A DNA stretch of 64,000 nucleotides from Saxidomus purpurata (lineage: Eukaryota > Mollusca > Bivalvia > Venerida > Veneridae): assembly GCA_022818135.1 (NCBI GenBank), contig JAFMSR010000039.1:62001-126000 (forward strand). The letters are read 5' to 3'. The notes below the pieces were generated by a model. The model was given only the letters and a program-made list of their open reading frames with translations, did no database searches and was not told where the DNA came from. Of this stretch, positions 23,032 through 35,186 are shown piece by piece (within the stretch, counting starts at the first letter, position 1; every line of letters begins with the position of its first letter). The translations under genes and the position numbers were made by a program.

Positions 23032-23899
23032 ACAGGCCTCTTATACCCCGTATACACTACGAGCATTTCGTGCATTTCATGTATTTGTCAATTTGTCCAT
23101 GTACTTATTATTTCACATTTGTGATTTGCGTGGTCGTATTTGATTGGTTTACGCACCAGCCGACTTCAGCGTTACGCCTTTCTGATTGGTCTTCAAGTTC
23201 CATGGCGGGAATATGTTCCCATATATTGAAACATTCCGCGTTGGAGCGGCGGAGTCAAACTGTCGTCAAAGACGATACAACTTCCATTTTCTTTACTTTT
23301 TTATTATGTAGGGGTTATAAATACATTTTGTATTTTGTAGTCGCTGGGGATTTTTGGTATATTTATGTACAGATTTTAGTTTAAACATATTTTATTGCTG
23401 AATATACATGTATATACACATAATTGTATAATTATACAATAATAACATTTTTACTACATAAACTCAACAAAAGGGTTGGGCCACAAGTTCTTCCAACATT
23501 AGTAAACGGCCCTTCCCTAAAGGAGGTTATTTATAAGATTGTCATATAAACTCTACAACTGAAACATATTTACAAGTACAACAACATATATAATATAAAA
23601 GCATCAAGATGGCATGTTCCTTTTTATGTTAATATGTGTTTGAAAAATGCACTTGGTTGTGGTTTGATGAAAAAGTAATTAGGGTTTGTTTGGTGAGGAT
23701 CGGTAATGAAAATGAAAAGGGAGGAGTCTACGGTTTAAAATAAACAGTTACTTAAATCGTTTAGACGTTGAAATAAATGTTTGCACAGAACGAGCTATCA
23801 AGCTGTTTGTGTCCTCTGAGTGTATATCAGATCCAAAAAGAAGTACGTTTATATTTATTTGAAGAAATGATCTTATTTCATGGAATAAGATAATGCGCT
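23032..23899. other. Non-coding, nothing recognised
   Basis: A 104-codon frame at 23070-23384 has no start context, splice site or known motif and overlaps CCAAT-like DNA. I read it as chance. Confidence 0.45.
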
Positions 23900-25340
23900 G
23901 ATTTGATATTTAAGGTAGTTCCACACCTTACGGCTGAATATTTCAACCTCCTTAGAAAACGGTCATATTTTGCATATGCAGTCTACGATGCATGTACTTT
24001 AATAAGATGCTATTTGTTTCTTTCATGAATAATAGATGGTAGTCTATTTCCGATTAAATAATGTTTAGGAACAATGGGTGCTTTGTATATGTTTTTCAGT
24101 TTAAACTTAAAAATATTTAAGAAATCGGAATTTCTAATATCAGAGTCAAGTTGATTCCATAATTGAGTAGATGACGTAATAAATGAATTGACAAATAACT
24201 GTGTTCTTCTAGTCAGTGTTGCATAAGTATTACTATTTCTAAACGGACAATTACTTGTTTCATTTACCAGTGGAGGAAATATGTCACTGAAGTACGCAGG
24301 AAGTAGATTATCTCTAGCTTTGAGAACTGTTACAAGTTTTTGAATTATTCTTCTATCTGCAAGGAAAACCTAGCCAATTTCTTTTAATATATTTTCAATT
24401 GATACCGATCTTGTTAGACCTGTAACAACTCGTGCTACTTCAAACTGCAGTTGTTCAATTGAACGTTTCTGTTGTATTGTGCATCCATCCCAAACAATTG
24501 ACGCATATTCTAAAATAGGTCTCATGTACGAAATGTATAGTTGGTTTAAAGATAATGTTAAACCTAAGTGATTATGACTCTTAACAAAATCTAGTTGAAC
24601 ACCATTGAATATTAATGTCGGCTTGTCTGTAATATTGTTGTAAAAAACATTAATTCCGTTTTGTTAGGATTGAACTTTACAAGCCACTGTTTCGACCATC
24701 ATTAATTTTGAAAAGATCATGGTTTAGTACATTTTCAATTACATGGATATCTTGTGGAATTGCAGCTAATCAGCTATCATCCGCAAAGAGTCTAGATGTA
24801 CTAAGAAGGTTATCAGAAATGTCATTTATGTAGGTTAAGAATAAAAGAGGCCCAAGCACCAATCCTTGGGGGCACAACAGAATTAAGAGAATGCATCTGA
24901 GAAGTTTCACCTCCGATAAAGACGGACTGTTTACGATTGTTTAGATATATTTCTAACCAAAGAATCAATTTTCCATTTATGCCCAGCTGTTGTAATTTGA
25001 AAATAAGACCTTTATGCCATATACAGTCAAAAGCTTTAGATATGTCACAGAACATTATGCATGTTGATAATCTATCATCGAATGCTTCGCTAATTTGGTG
25101 ATACATGTCAATTAATTGATACACTGTTGAATGACCAGGTAGAAAACCTGATTGTAAAGAATAAATTATATCATTTAAATGGAGATGATTATATACATGT
25201 TTAAAATATTACCCTTTCTATCATTTTTCCTACACAACTTATCAAAGATATTGGTCTATAATTAGATGGATCTTTTCTTTATTCCCTTTTTGAAAAACTA
25301 AGGTGCTTGCACAAAACCTAATAGTATACAAACATCTGAA
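23900..25340 (-). mobile_element. LINE-C, decayed jockey/CR1-like retrotransposon
   Basis: On the minus strand the RT domain (CDISKAFDCIWHKGL) is followed by a broken C-terminal region. That region reads DIFPPLVNETSNCPFRNSNT, then RRTQLFVNSF and QLWNQLD at 24310-24130, typical of jockey/CR1-group C-termini. The left end near 23900 would be its 3' end. Multiple frameshifts are present. It is unrelated to LINE-A, B and D at motif level. Confidence 0.75.
24822..25124 (-). pseudogene. LINE-C reverse transcriptase fragment
   Basis: The best preserved piece contains FCDISKAFDCIWHKGLIFKL (catalytic Asp-bearing box), GINGKLILWLEIYLNNRKQS and VFIGGETS. The following [VS]GVPQGS box is damaged (VVPPRIGA). 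The frame breaks before the YADD box. Confidence 0.8.
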
Positions 25341-26715
25341 CTATAGTACCATCATTATAAAGTAAAATTTAATTTTGTAAAAGGAAGTTAAATGAAAACA
25401 ATTCATTTTCTTAAAAAAATACATATATGCATGTGTACAGAGTTCATTAAATAAATAATGTTAAAAGTATTTGTTCTTCATTTATGTAGAGTTTTCCATT
25501 CTCTGGGAATAAGTGTTCCCAAATTCACAAGAAACTTTATAAAACCCCTTAACGCCCGTTACATTTGGCGTCCCTGGGTGGGCCGTGCTGAATGAGGTTT
25601 ATGCCCAGGCACGGTTAGAACACATTGTTTTCCTTCAATAAATGTTTGAACAAACATTTTCTAGATTCAATATTGATTTAGATTTTTTAAAATCAAGTTT
25701 ACGTGTGTACAGTAAAAACGAGCAACACTGATAGGCTTGATACCGTTGATTCTCCGCATAATCAAATACGTGTAGTGGTTTATTGTAGGAACGTCCAATG
25801 AAAATAATGCTCGTGCAAATTTTTCTACTGAGACATTACTTGTTCAGGATACACATACACACAGGGCCGTCAAATCTCGTTAAGTACTCAAATATCGGTG
25901 ACGTGACCGTGTTCACTACCGGAAATAAGTTTTTTCACACAAGTGCTTACGACAGAAATGATATTAAATGATTTCTTGTATGTATAACTCCTTCATTTCC
26001 AGAACGTGGAACAGGGCTTCAATAGGGCAACTCAACGTAGTATATAACAATAGGTCAAAATTAGGCACTTTGAAGTGGTTTAACAATAGAATGATATTGT
26101 GACATAATGAAGAATTCACATTTTAAAAAACTTGACTGTTTGTTTTTAAAAATATTATTAGTAAAAATCGTTATCGATGCTTAATAGGCTAACTGCAGTC
26201 ACAATAATTTTGCACCAAAGGTTTTATTGTAAATTCGAATATCTTCCGCGAAAATTCCTAGCTTGACTAATGAAAAGGTATATTAGTAACATAAAATGCC
26301 GAATTTCCTAAAACAATGTCAGCTACATGACTGTTCGCTCTAAATTACTCATTCGGGTATCAGAACTGGGAGATAACGGGGAGATAAACGCGTCTTCTTA
26401 AAACTTCGGGATTAGCTGTGGTGACGAATTGACAAGTGTTGATAGAATGTTTGGACTTTTAAGAATGAGACTAGTAATGTAATAAAGCATAAGGTTTGAT
26501 TTATTGACAGGCACCAGCTGATTTTCCAGATGCGAGCTAAACCGTTGTTTGGAAAAGGAAACGGTGACAATATTGGTGCAATAAACACGAATGCATGCTG
26601 TTAGAGATAGAACATGCACAATAATTGTAAATAAACCGTCGTAGACATTGGCTGTCATATGTGTCACCCTATTGTGTTACAAGTTATCTATTTCTGTAAT
26701 TTTGATTTATGGACT
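25341..26715. other. Non-coding; one GC-rich hairpin
   Basis: At 25569-25617, CCTGGGTGGGCCGTGCTGAA and TATGCCCAGGCACGG can pair to a hairpin (CCTGGG/CCCAGG, CCGTGC/GCACGG). It may be part of a LINE-C-like element's untranslated region. No other feature is supported. Confidence 0.4.
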
Positions 26716-28477
26716 CCGTAAGTATCCAAAAAAATGGGGATCGGGCATTATAGTACCAATTTTCAAAGGGGGAAATACGGAGGAAGCAAAAAATTACAGA
26801 GGCATTACACTGATTAATATTATCGCGAAAATATATTCACAAATACTGCTCAATCGTTTAACAAAATGGTCTATTAAACATAATAAAATACTCGACAATC
26901 AATTCGGTTTCCAAAGGGGAAAGTCTACGATAGACTGTATCTTCTTATTACATTCTATCATTGCCAAATCTCTTTCAGAAAACAAAAAGGTCTACTGTGC
27001 TTTTCTAGATTTCGAAAAATGTTTTGATAAACTTGATAGATTATCAATATTTAGAAAACTTTTGTTAGAAAAGGTGAGCTCAAAATTTGTAAAAGCTATT
27101 CAAAGTATGTGTAACACAGTAAAAGCAGCTGTTAGATATAAAAACCAAGTTTCGCCGAGCTTTGATTCAAATATAGGCGCAAAACAAGGTGACCCCAGTT
27201 CCACATTGCTGTTTTTATTCTTTGTTAATGATATATTGAGTAATATCAACTCTGATATAGATGGTCTTTTTACTACCGATGACATAAAAATATTTATTTT
27301 ACTATTCGCGGATGACACAGTGTTATTCGCTCATACAACTACAGCACTACAGTCTATGTTAAATGATTTGCATAATTATTGCGAAAATTGGGGCCTCAAA
27401 ATAAATACTAATAAGACGAAAATCATGATTTTTGAACTAGGAAGACACACACAATACAATTTCGCATATGCAGACACTTTATTAGAAAATGTAAAAACTT
27501 TTAAGTATTTAGGTATAAACTTATTTAAGAATGGTCACTGGCACCGTACCCAGAAAAAATTAGCACAACACTCTTTGTTTGCATTACACAATTTATTTAC
27601 AGTTTTTAACCAGTTAGAATTATCCATAACTGATAAATGTAAACTTTTTGACACTCTAGTCGGATCTGTTTTGAATTACGGTGCAGAAGTTTTCGGCTAT
27701 AACGACGGAAAAGATATAGAAGTAATACATTGCAAATTTCTCAGGAAAATATTGTGTGTCAAAAAGTCAACAAATCTAGACGGACTGTATGGAGAAACAG
27801 GGAGACACCCAATGCAAATTCAGCAAAAATTAATTCTTATAAAATACTGGTTAAAATTATTATCTTTAGACAACGATTGTTTGCTAAAACGCATATACAA
27901 AACATTAAAAACTGACGCAGATAATGGGAATTCGTATAACGGGAATAACTGGGCATACCAAATTAGACTAATTTTAAACGAAATTGGCATGTCAAATTTA
28001 TGGATAAACCAAGATTACACTCAAATTAATTTTCATCTAGTCAAAAATAGAATACTTGATATATATAAGCAAAGTTGGTACGCAAAGGTTAACAATTCGA
28101 GTAGACTGTCATCTTATGCAATTTATAAACATACTTTTGAGATGGAAAAATACCTTAAACATGTAAACACTAATAAGTACAAAATATCGCTCACAAAATT
28201 TAGGCTATCGTCACATAACTTAGAAATAGAAACAGGGAGACATAATAACATACCGAGGGAAAACAGAACTTGTCGACAGTGCAGCATGAACGTCTTAGAA
28301 AACGAATTCCATCTATTGTTAGTTTGTCCAAAATATTACAACTTACGTAGGAAATTTCTAAAATCGTATTATTGCCGTTGGCCAACGATACAGAAGTTTG
28401 AAAATTTAATGTCTTCTACAAATAAGCACATACTTAATAATTTAGCTAAATTTATATACTTTTCTTTTAAAGAATGA
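26648..28477 (+). CDS. LINE-D ORF2 fragment: reverse transcriptase plus C-terminal zinc knuckle
   Basis: The open frame is 609 codons. The first ~20 are flanking genomic DNA fused in by the insertion. RT boxes in order are NYRGITLINIIAKI, FGFQRGKSTID, CAFLDFEKCFDKL (first catalytic Asp), GAKQGDPSSTLLFLF and LLFADDTVLFAH (intact FADD box). TNKTKIMIF and FKYLGINLF follow. The C-terminal third has GAEVFGYN, YGETGRHPM and a Cys-x2-Cys...His-x4-Cys knuckle (CRQC...HLLLVC) common at the ends of such LINE ORF2s. No stop or frameshift is present. Without endonuclease and 5' UTR it is unlikely to be mobile. Confidence 0.9.
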   Translation: MAVICVTLLCYKLSISVILIYGLRKYPKKWGSGIIVPIFKGGNTEEAKNYRGITLINIIAKIYSQILLNRLTKWSIKHNKILDNQFGFQRGKSTIDCIFLLHSIIAKSLSENKKVYCAFLDFEKCFDKLDRLSIFRKLLLEKVSSKFVKAIQSMCNTVKAAVRYKNQVSPSFDSNIGAKQGDPSSTLLFLFFVNDILSNINSDIDGLFTTDDIKIFILLFADDTVLFAHTTTALQSMLNDLHNYCENWGLKINTNKTKIMIFELGRHTQYNFAYADTLLENVKTFKYLGINLFKNGHWHRTQKKLAQHSLFALHNLFTVFNQLELSITDKCKLFDTLVGSVLNYGAEVFGYNDGKDIEVIHCKFLRKILCVKKSTNLDGLYGETGRHPMQIQQKLILIKYWLKLLSLDNDCLLKRIYKTLKTDADNGNSYNGNNWAYQIRLILNEIGMSNLWINQDYTQINFHLVKNRILDIYKQSWYAKVNNSSRLSSYAIYKHTFEMEKYLKHVNTNKYKISLTKFRLSSHNLEIETGRHNNIPRENRTCRQCSMNVLENEFHLLLVCPKYYNLRRKFLKSYYCRWPTIQKFENLMSSTNKHILNNLAKFIYFSFKE

Positions 28478-28845
28478 AACGACATGTAAAGTTGTTTTTT
28501 TCAAGGTGTCTTTAACAGTTCGTATATATATTTTATACTTTAACAGGATACGAATTGCTTCACATTTTTACAAGAATATACTTTGCCCTTGCAACAGAAA
28601 CAGTTATAATTTGTTAAAAATAGACAAAATGACTAAAAAAAAAAAATGCAACAGAAATAGGAATAGTTTTTAGTGGTAACAATAGACATAATTATTAATT
28701 ATTAATGCAGTAAAACTTTCTCTGAAAAGATTGTGTATTTCATTGTCATGTTATTTGCTCCACACATGTATGTATTATTTTGTAATTGGCTATAAATGTA
28801 AATGTCATTTTATGCCAAATAAAATATATGTTATGTTATATTATG
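26716..28845 (+). mobile_element. LINE-D, young 5'-truncated non-LTR retrotransposon
   Basis: The element begins abruptly in the RT finger region (KKWGSGIIVPIFKGGNTEEA), runs open to its stop at 28477, then has about 340 bases of 3' UTR. It ends in ATGTT-type units (about 28820-28845). The undamaged reading frame of some 585 codons implies a recent insertion compared with LINE-A, B and C. 5' truncation explains the missing ORF1 and endonuclease. Confidence 0.85.
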
Positions 28846-29104
28846 TATCTAACTATCGAGCATTGTCAGTAATCTTAGAAGGAATATAAAACTCTTATTC
28901 TTTAACCATTCAGTAGTCCAGCAATCTTTGCTTTGGCCTTAATATAAATGAATGTAAAGACCAATCAATTTCACTGATGCTATATTAAATCTTAAGATTT
29001 TAACTTTTGCTTTTAAAATTATCACAATATATCTCAATGAAAATTTGATCATTATAGTGTGTTTAATTACCTGCATATTCAAAAGATAGAAAACAATGCT
29101 TTAC
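28846..29104. other. Intronic or intergenic, nothing recognised
   Basis: Short AT-rich stretch between LINE-D and exon D of the minus-strand host gene. Confidence 0.5.
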
Positions 29105-29234
29105 CGTGACGTAGACTGTGAGCCCATGCCTTTTCCTTCTCCTTAGTTATGTCGAAATATGTGATATCTATTGTGGTTTTGTCATTGGGCAGCTTTCTAA
29201 AATACCCTGTTGCCTCCATATGAGCGTTGTAAAT
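29105..29234 (-). CDS. Host gene exon D (mucolipin-like channel, luminal region)
   Basis: A 130-base exon has acceptor ACATTTGCAG and donor GTAAAG on the minus strand. It encodes 43 residues plus one base (IYNAHMEATGYFRKLPNDKT, then IDITYFDI and a Lys/Glu-rich tail). It enters in phase 0, matching the phase in which exon C ends. Its position after the FAV-type motif of exon C fits the first luminal loop of TRPML channels, but this piece alone is not diagnostic. The next exon was not found. Confidence 0.65.
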
Positions 29235-31846
29235 CTGCAAATGTACATGTACGCACACTTTAAAAAGAGCGTAAAGTCACGTATATTGACATCGGAAAAG
29301 TTTTAATTTTTGAACGTTTTCTTATTGTTTTTAATAAATGTATTCTAAATAATGGAAACAATCACATACGACAGTATACGCCCTTTCTATTTAGACCATC
29401 AGAGACCACATTCAAAACAAACACAAACAAAAGCAATGAACGAGGACAAGCACATAGTATCGTTCAACGCAAAAACGACATAAATGTGATATCGAAAAAC
29501 AATATCTAAACGAATTTTATGTTCAATTCAACTTCTTTATATAAGCGAAATCAAAGATGCTGAAAAAATAATTAAAACGTGCTTTATGAACCGTTAAAGT
29601 TGATAGGTATGTATTCCAACAGCGTCGCGCTCTATGTGTGTCAGTAACCGTTCAATGCTCCGCCCCTTTTGATGCGCCGATAAGGGATAATCAATAAACT
29701 GGTAGAGTCAACCGGTATTGATCAGTTAATTGTTTCGATGATTAGATGTGCACGCTTAGCAATTCAGCAATTATAAATGAACAATTAACAGGTTATTGTA
29801 AAAATTTGGATTATTTGTTTGTATAAATTGTCATCCAACTGAAATACTAACTGCATACTATCAATGCGTAAATCAAATTCGTTTTATTATTTGACAGAAT
29901 CTATTAAAATGAAAGCAAAAAGATAAACGAAAATGTTACGAAAACAAATAAACTAAAATTATTCTCTTTACAAATCCTTCCACACAAGTCGGCATGTGAA
30001 GAAATGTGTCCTAAAAGCATTTGAATATTAGAATTCATAAAAGTTTGTGAATTACTTTTTTCGAAAAAAAGGAATACGCATTTGATCTGGAAAAAATGTT
30101 GCATTTCAAATAAGAAGGCGTCTTGGTACATGTAAAGCTGCATATGCGTAGACCAGAAGTTTATCATACAATCAATTGTTCACTAAACAAACGGGGTTGT
30201 GATGCAAAGAAGTTGTAAGCAGGTACATGTATAATGATTCTAAAGTTAGAAAAAAGTGTTATCATTACTTTCTCGTGGTGGTATTATCTCGGTCCCTTAT
30301 AACAAAAATGCATTTCACTGTCGTAAAGGCATGCCTGCTCATCTAAAAATTATAATAATAATAATTCTATACATGTAGATTGTTTAAATTTTTTGCCGAA
30401 TGTTTAACTATCATTCATAAATCGAAAATTGGGAAATATGAAACGAAAAGAAATTTTTCAGAATATTTGGACTACATGGAGACAAATGAATACAATAATT
30501 TTTATCATAATATAACTGGTTTTTATTGTAAATTTTACAAACGAGTTTCAAAGCGTTAATAAATCAATACATAAATTATCTTTAATCCATTGTACTGTAT
30601 GAGATTAACTAATTTACAGCCTCGGGCATTATCAGTATGACACGCGATCAGTAAAGCACGCGCGCGAGGTATGGTTGACTAAGTAGGTAGGGACATCACA
30701 CATATCGATCATAGTGGACTGCCTTTGCTTGATTAGAAAACAAGATGCCGAATCATTCTGGCTCATAACAACAACAACAAAAACACTAAATTAACAGTAA
30801 AGCATAGTCTACAACAAAGGAGTGAAATATACCTATATAAATGAACTATTTATACTAAATTATTTATACACTTGGAGCCACTTCTAACCCGACACTTATA
30901 TAACTCGGTATAACTGGATTATTTGTATGCGGATTTGGTTCAAGTTTAGAATGTGATTGATTCAACACAGCATACATACTTCTGCGAAATTAAAATTCTA
31001 ATTGATTAAAGAATACATATAAAACTTAACAAATTGAAAACATCACTGTAAAATCCGATTTCACAAAATGACAAAAAGGTTTTTTCACAACGGTACAGTT
31101 AACTATCATAGTATTCAAATGAATTTGCGTTCTTAAAAAAGTCATTTTTAGCAATTTTCATAACCTTTTCTTATATTATATATTATAATTTGTATAAAAC
31201 AGTTGCACAAAGGGCACTGCATGGTAGTTGTGTTTATTATTTACAGATGTTGCCAAATTTTATTAATCGCCTTATAAGCTGAGATTACTAAATGAATGAC
31301 CTTTTTTTAAATGTAAAATCGGAGCTTTAACTTATTATATTTTTAAAAGTTATATGAAATGCTTAAACACCATTAACATGTTTTCAAGTCGTTAACAACA
31401 GCTTCGAGTGTAATAATTATCAATTACCCCGCCGACTCTACTGCAAGTTCTCGTTTAACTTTCTCCATTTTCCCCGCTGTGTACCTCAAATACTTTAGAT
31501 AATCACGTGACCGTCTTGTCGAAATACCGTAGAAGCGATTAAAACACAAAGAAAAAGTTGTAAATATCGCATTAAAAAGATTTTGTGGGCGGTTCTTGAA
31601 TTTTTTCTGATATGACAGGGTTAACTATTTTATGGATTATCATATAATTGTACTTACGTATAATTGGATGCATTTAAACGGGTTTTGTTTCATATAATCC
31701 AATCAAATAATGAGTGTCTTTAGAAATCGGCGTTTTTGACACTTGCTTTGATGGAAGATGTGTCAACTTTGAACAAGCATAATTTTGTTAATTGGAGGTC
31801 GATTAACATGGGGTTTGGACCAGTTTAAAGAGAATTTTATTATGGA
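29235..31846. other. Intron between exons C and D, left part
   Basis: AT-rich intronic sequence. No coding, RNA or repeat structure is supported apart from short A/T runs and (CAA)n at 30767-30785. Confidence 0.5.
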
Positions 31847-32001
31847 GGGATCCGTGTCAGGAATTTTTGATAAATTGATCAGGGGATTAATTATTTTTAA
31901 ATACGTAACAAGCGGTCAGAAAAAAAGTTGTTAATTTAAATTTAAAATATTAATTTTTGTTTGTTTGAAGAACGATATGGAAAATCTGTGACACGGATCC
32001 C
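31847..32001. repeat. 155-bp fold-back MITE
   Basis: The terminal inverted repeats GGGATCCGTGTCA and TGACACGGATCCC are exact over 13 bases. The next bases are also near matches (GGAATTTTT and AAAATCTG). The interior is AT-rich and non-coding. It lies in the intron between exons C and D. Confidence 0.75.
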
Positions 32002-32759
32002 TAGACATTATAATTATATACATTTGTTATGAATTTGGTGGTAAAAATCGCAAAAAATGGCTTTGCTATCGCTGTTCAAAATTTTACGAAATTTATCAAA
32101 TATCATACAATATCAAAGGCAAAAAACAAAAAAAAAAGTTTTAAAAATCATGACACGACTTGTTTTAGTCATAATCTATATAAAAGATACAAAATATATG
32201 ATACAGTTATTGTCTAAATGGGTAATTTAACTCCACTGAGCCGACCCTAAACCGCTACCTTAAATTTGCTTTATTTAGTGTTAACATGATTTACTACGAC
32301 GCTTTTTGCAGCGCAGACAAATTACCAGTCCGTCCGTCTATATGTTATTCCGTCCGGTTTCCGTCCTTCCGTGATAACTGGTTCATGCTATATTTTAAAA
32401 AGAACAGATGATAGTCAAGTGAACCTTAGTTTATAATAGGCAACTTCAAGATTATGCACGTTGTTTTAATATTTTTATCAGACAAAAGTGTGGTGGCTAT
32501 GGCAACGGAAACAGTAAAAGTACCACATACAACCTTATTCCTGTAATATCTCAAAAAAGACTTAAAATTGCATCACGAACCTTGGCATGTGGATAGAGGA
32601 TGATATGAGGATAACGCACATCCTGAATGGTTAATTACTTTTTTGTTGTTGTGTTTCTTTGTCCGGCGCATAAGTCAGTTAGTTACTATGGAATTGGAAT
32701 TATTCAAACTACATACACATACAGCGGCCATTAAAAGAAAGTACAATAAATAAAAACTA

Positions 32760-33000
32760 TTGTTCTACATTTCTTTGTTTGAGTTATCTCCCTTTTGTCT
32801 TTACAGTACAACGGCGAAAGTACAAAAGGGAACTTATTCAAACTGCGAACAAAATAGAGGACATTGATTGGATTTGTGATGTTAAAGAACCATCAATGTT
32901 CCTGTACAACTTTTTTATTTATCTCCCTTTGTAATACATAATCTTGTATAAAGCTATTCACCGAAAGGAAATTTACTCAAACTTCGAACAGAGGAGACAT
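32760..33000 (+). repeat. Two-unit ~150-bp direct repeat
   Basis: TTATCTCCCTTTTGT, GAACTTATTCAAACTGCGAA and GAGGACATTGA (32785-32872) recur as TTATCTCCCTTTGTAAT, TTTACTCAAACTTCGAAC and GAGGAGACATTGAGA (32926-33005). GTCCGTCTAT phrases at 32330 and 33108 flank it, so it may be one decayed minisatellite element. Confidence 0.5.
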
Positions 33001-33334
33001 TGAGAAGAAGCGCATTGGCCAAAAACCATAATGCTACCTTGCTTATTTTTTAAATTACACTCCTTAAGTAGTCCCATACCAGTTTAGGGATTATAGGTTT
33101 GCGCTGTTCCGTCCGTCTATCCGTCTGCAATTTCGTTTCCGGTCTTTATCGCGAACAAGCATGGACCGAATTTGACAAAACTTCACACAGTTGCTATTCA
33201 TACTAATTGCATGACAATACCTCATCAATTTATTTTAAGTCCGTTACGTTCTAAACCAATAAACCGACGCAGTATTGTTGGTGAGAAATCATCTTTAATA
33301 TTCCTTTTCGCTAAAACAATATAAAAATACTAAC

Positions 33335-33429
33335 GTTTTCAACGGCAAAGTTGATCCTATTCTCCAAGTCGTCTTGCGAATATGTTGCAAATTTGCCAAT
33401 GGTCGGTGGATAAGGTAATCCCTCATAAG
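33335..33429 (-). CDS. Host gene exon C (mucolipin-like channel)
   Basis: A 95-base exon lies between acceptor TTTATTCTAAAG and donor GTTAGT on the minus strand. Read with one base from exon B it encodes YEGLPYPPTIGKFATYSQDD followed by LENRINFAVEN. The [FY]A-x-Y-[ST]-Q/R-x-x-[LV]...FAV pattern is what I know from the first luminal loop of mucolipins. Phase 1 in, phase 0 out, agreeing with both neighbours. Confidence 0.75.
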
Positions 33430-34447
33430 CTTTAGAATAAAAAAAAACATAACTTCATCAATATCATGTATGTAGATAAGTTATGTAACTTGAAATAAAT
33501 ATGTTTTAGCTATTCATACTTGCGATATTTTTACTGTTAATTTTATCATTATTTATATACTTAAATTTTCAAATTGCAAACTTTCACAGTATTCACGAAT
33601 ATAAGAGATTTCCACAACTTCATGTCATATTCAGGACCATCTTTGATCGAAAACCTATTGATTTAGTGCTGCCTGCATGCCTGCTCAGATAACTCCTCTA
33701 ATACGCCTGGATGGATTTTACAGAAATTTAATAGATAAAATAACTGCCAAGTGTACCTTTGCATACCGTCAAGATTTTTAGCTTCATTAATTTCTGTATG
33801 TGCTGATGGACTATGAAAAAGTTTGTCAAACTTAGATCCCCTGGATTTTAGGTGAAATCCTGATATTCAATAAAATAGTGTCCGCGCTTCTTCTCCAAAA
33901 CACTTGGCTTGATTTTCATAAAACTTTGCAGGAGTATGATGTGTAGTAGCGCAGATTATAATTTCGTAAAGAAAAGTTACAAAAAGGGCATTTTGATCTG
34001 CATGTTTGATGACTAAGAGGTTAAAATTCTGCCCTCTAACTTTATTGCAACACGAGAGCGAATTCAAATCAAGAACACAGTGATATTCTCCTAAGCGTTA
34101 TTATGTTGACAAAATTTGAAACTCCTGTTCGTATTAGAGCAATCTTAGACCTGTGTCAGAGCTTTTTCTTACCTTCCACGAATCAAAGGCATATCAAGTC
34201 TTAAAGCAAAGAAGTACATGTTTGGACAGACAGATAACATAGCATTTAAATAAAACGTAACATCTTTTCCGTACTTAATTTTGAAATTCGACTTTTATTA
34301 CAGAAGTACCGAGTTCCTCTCTTAAATGAGATAAATGTAATATAGAGTTTTACCTAAACAGCAAATATACTAGAGCTACTATCTACGGAAAGGCATATAC
34401 ACAGTCATTTGCAAATTGCTACTTGCTAATTATTTTTTCATTGTGAA
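33430..34447. other. Intron between exons B and C, right of exon C
   Basis: AT-rich and non-coding. A 66-codon minus frame at 33867-34067 has no splice sites or motif. Nothing supported. Confidence 0.5.
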
Positions 34448-34485
34448 TGATGGTCGATAGTTACTGTTTATGTCAACTACACATG

Positions 34486-35034
34486 CACGGGTCGTTAACT
34501 CTTCCCACCACCACATAATGAGGTTAAAAGAAATTGTGGGGAGCACAATCCGAGGTGGTGGGGTTCTACCAAATAAACAAGAAATGTGAGTATGATTTTT
34601 GTAAATTTTCTTTTTAAATTATTTTGTTGAAGAACTTTCAAAAATCGGGCAATGTAGTTATCAGTAAAAATCCCCACCACCTCGTACTCCACCCAACCAT
34701 CTCATTTGAGAAATCGGCTGTAATTTCAATTTATTTACTCTTCGGATCGTCTAGTGACAATAAATGGCTATTTTACTGTACATGTACTCGTACGTTGCAT
34801 GTAAAATATATTCGGAAAAACGGGATTTGGGACAACAAAATAAGGATAGTTTAACTTTGGTTACTGAAAATCGAGATTTTTGCCAACTTATAAACGTTCT
34901 AGAGACTACAATTTATGGAATTTTGTTTCAACAATTCGTGCAAACGGTAGTCTCAATATTTCTACTGGTAACTACATTGCCCAAAGTTTGAAATTTCTTC
35001 AACATAATAATGTGGGGAGAGTTAACCACCCGTG
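34486..35034. mobile_element. 549-bp non-autonomous DNA transposon with 5-bp target duplication
   Basis: The element begins CACGGGTCGTTAACTCTTCC and ends GGAGAGTTAACCACCCGTG. The termini are inverted repeats of about 45 bases with few mismatches. It is flanked by direct repeats ACATG (34481-34485 and 35035-35039). The duplicated copy at 37363-37367 carries a single ACATG with no insertion, which proves the boundaries. Five-base target duplication with CAC termini matches the Transib/ProtoRAG superfamily pattern. No transposase is encoded, and inner palindromes (GGTGGTGGGG and CCCCACCACC) suggest a MITE. Confidence 0.85.
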
Positions 35035-35160
35035 ACATGTGTGTGGCAAATGTTGACTTTGCTCAATAGTATTTTGCAATTGTGCGTTATGCCATGAAAA
35101 GATAAAACAACTGTTTAAAACAGAGCGGTTTGTTTTCGTAACACTTTATACGTCAAATAG

Positions 35161-35186
35161 CAAAAAAAAAAAAAAAAAAAAAAAAA
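35161..35186 (+). repeat. A26 homopolymer run
   Basis: An uninterrupted adenine run lies inside segmental duplication copy 1. Copy 2 has no comparable run, so it grew after the duplication. Confidence 0.8.

Noticed and set aside
23070..23384. 104-codon plus-strand frame
   Set aside because: No splice or start context and no recognisable domain; consistent with chance in AT-rich DNA.
25569..25617. Structured RNA gene at a GC-rich hairpin
   Set aside because: A single hairpin next to a decayed LINE, with no promoter, no known RNA motif and no second copy to test covariation.
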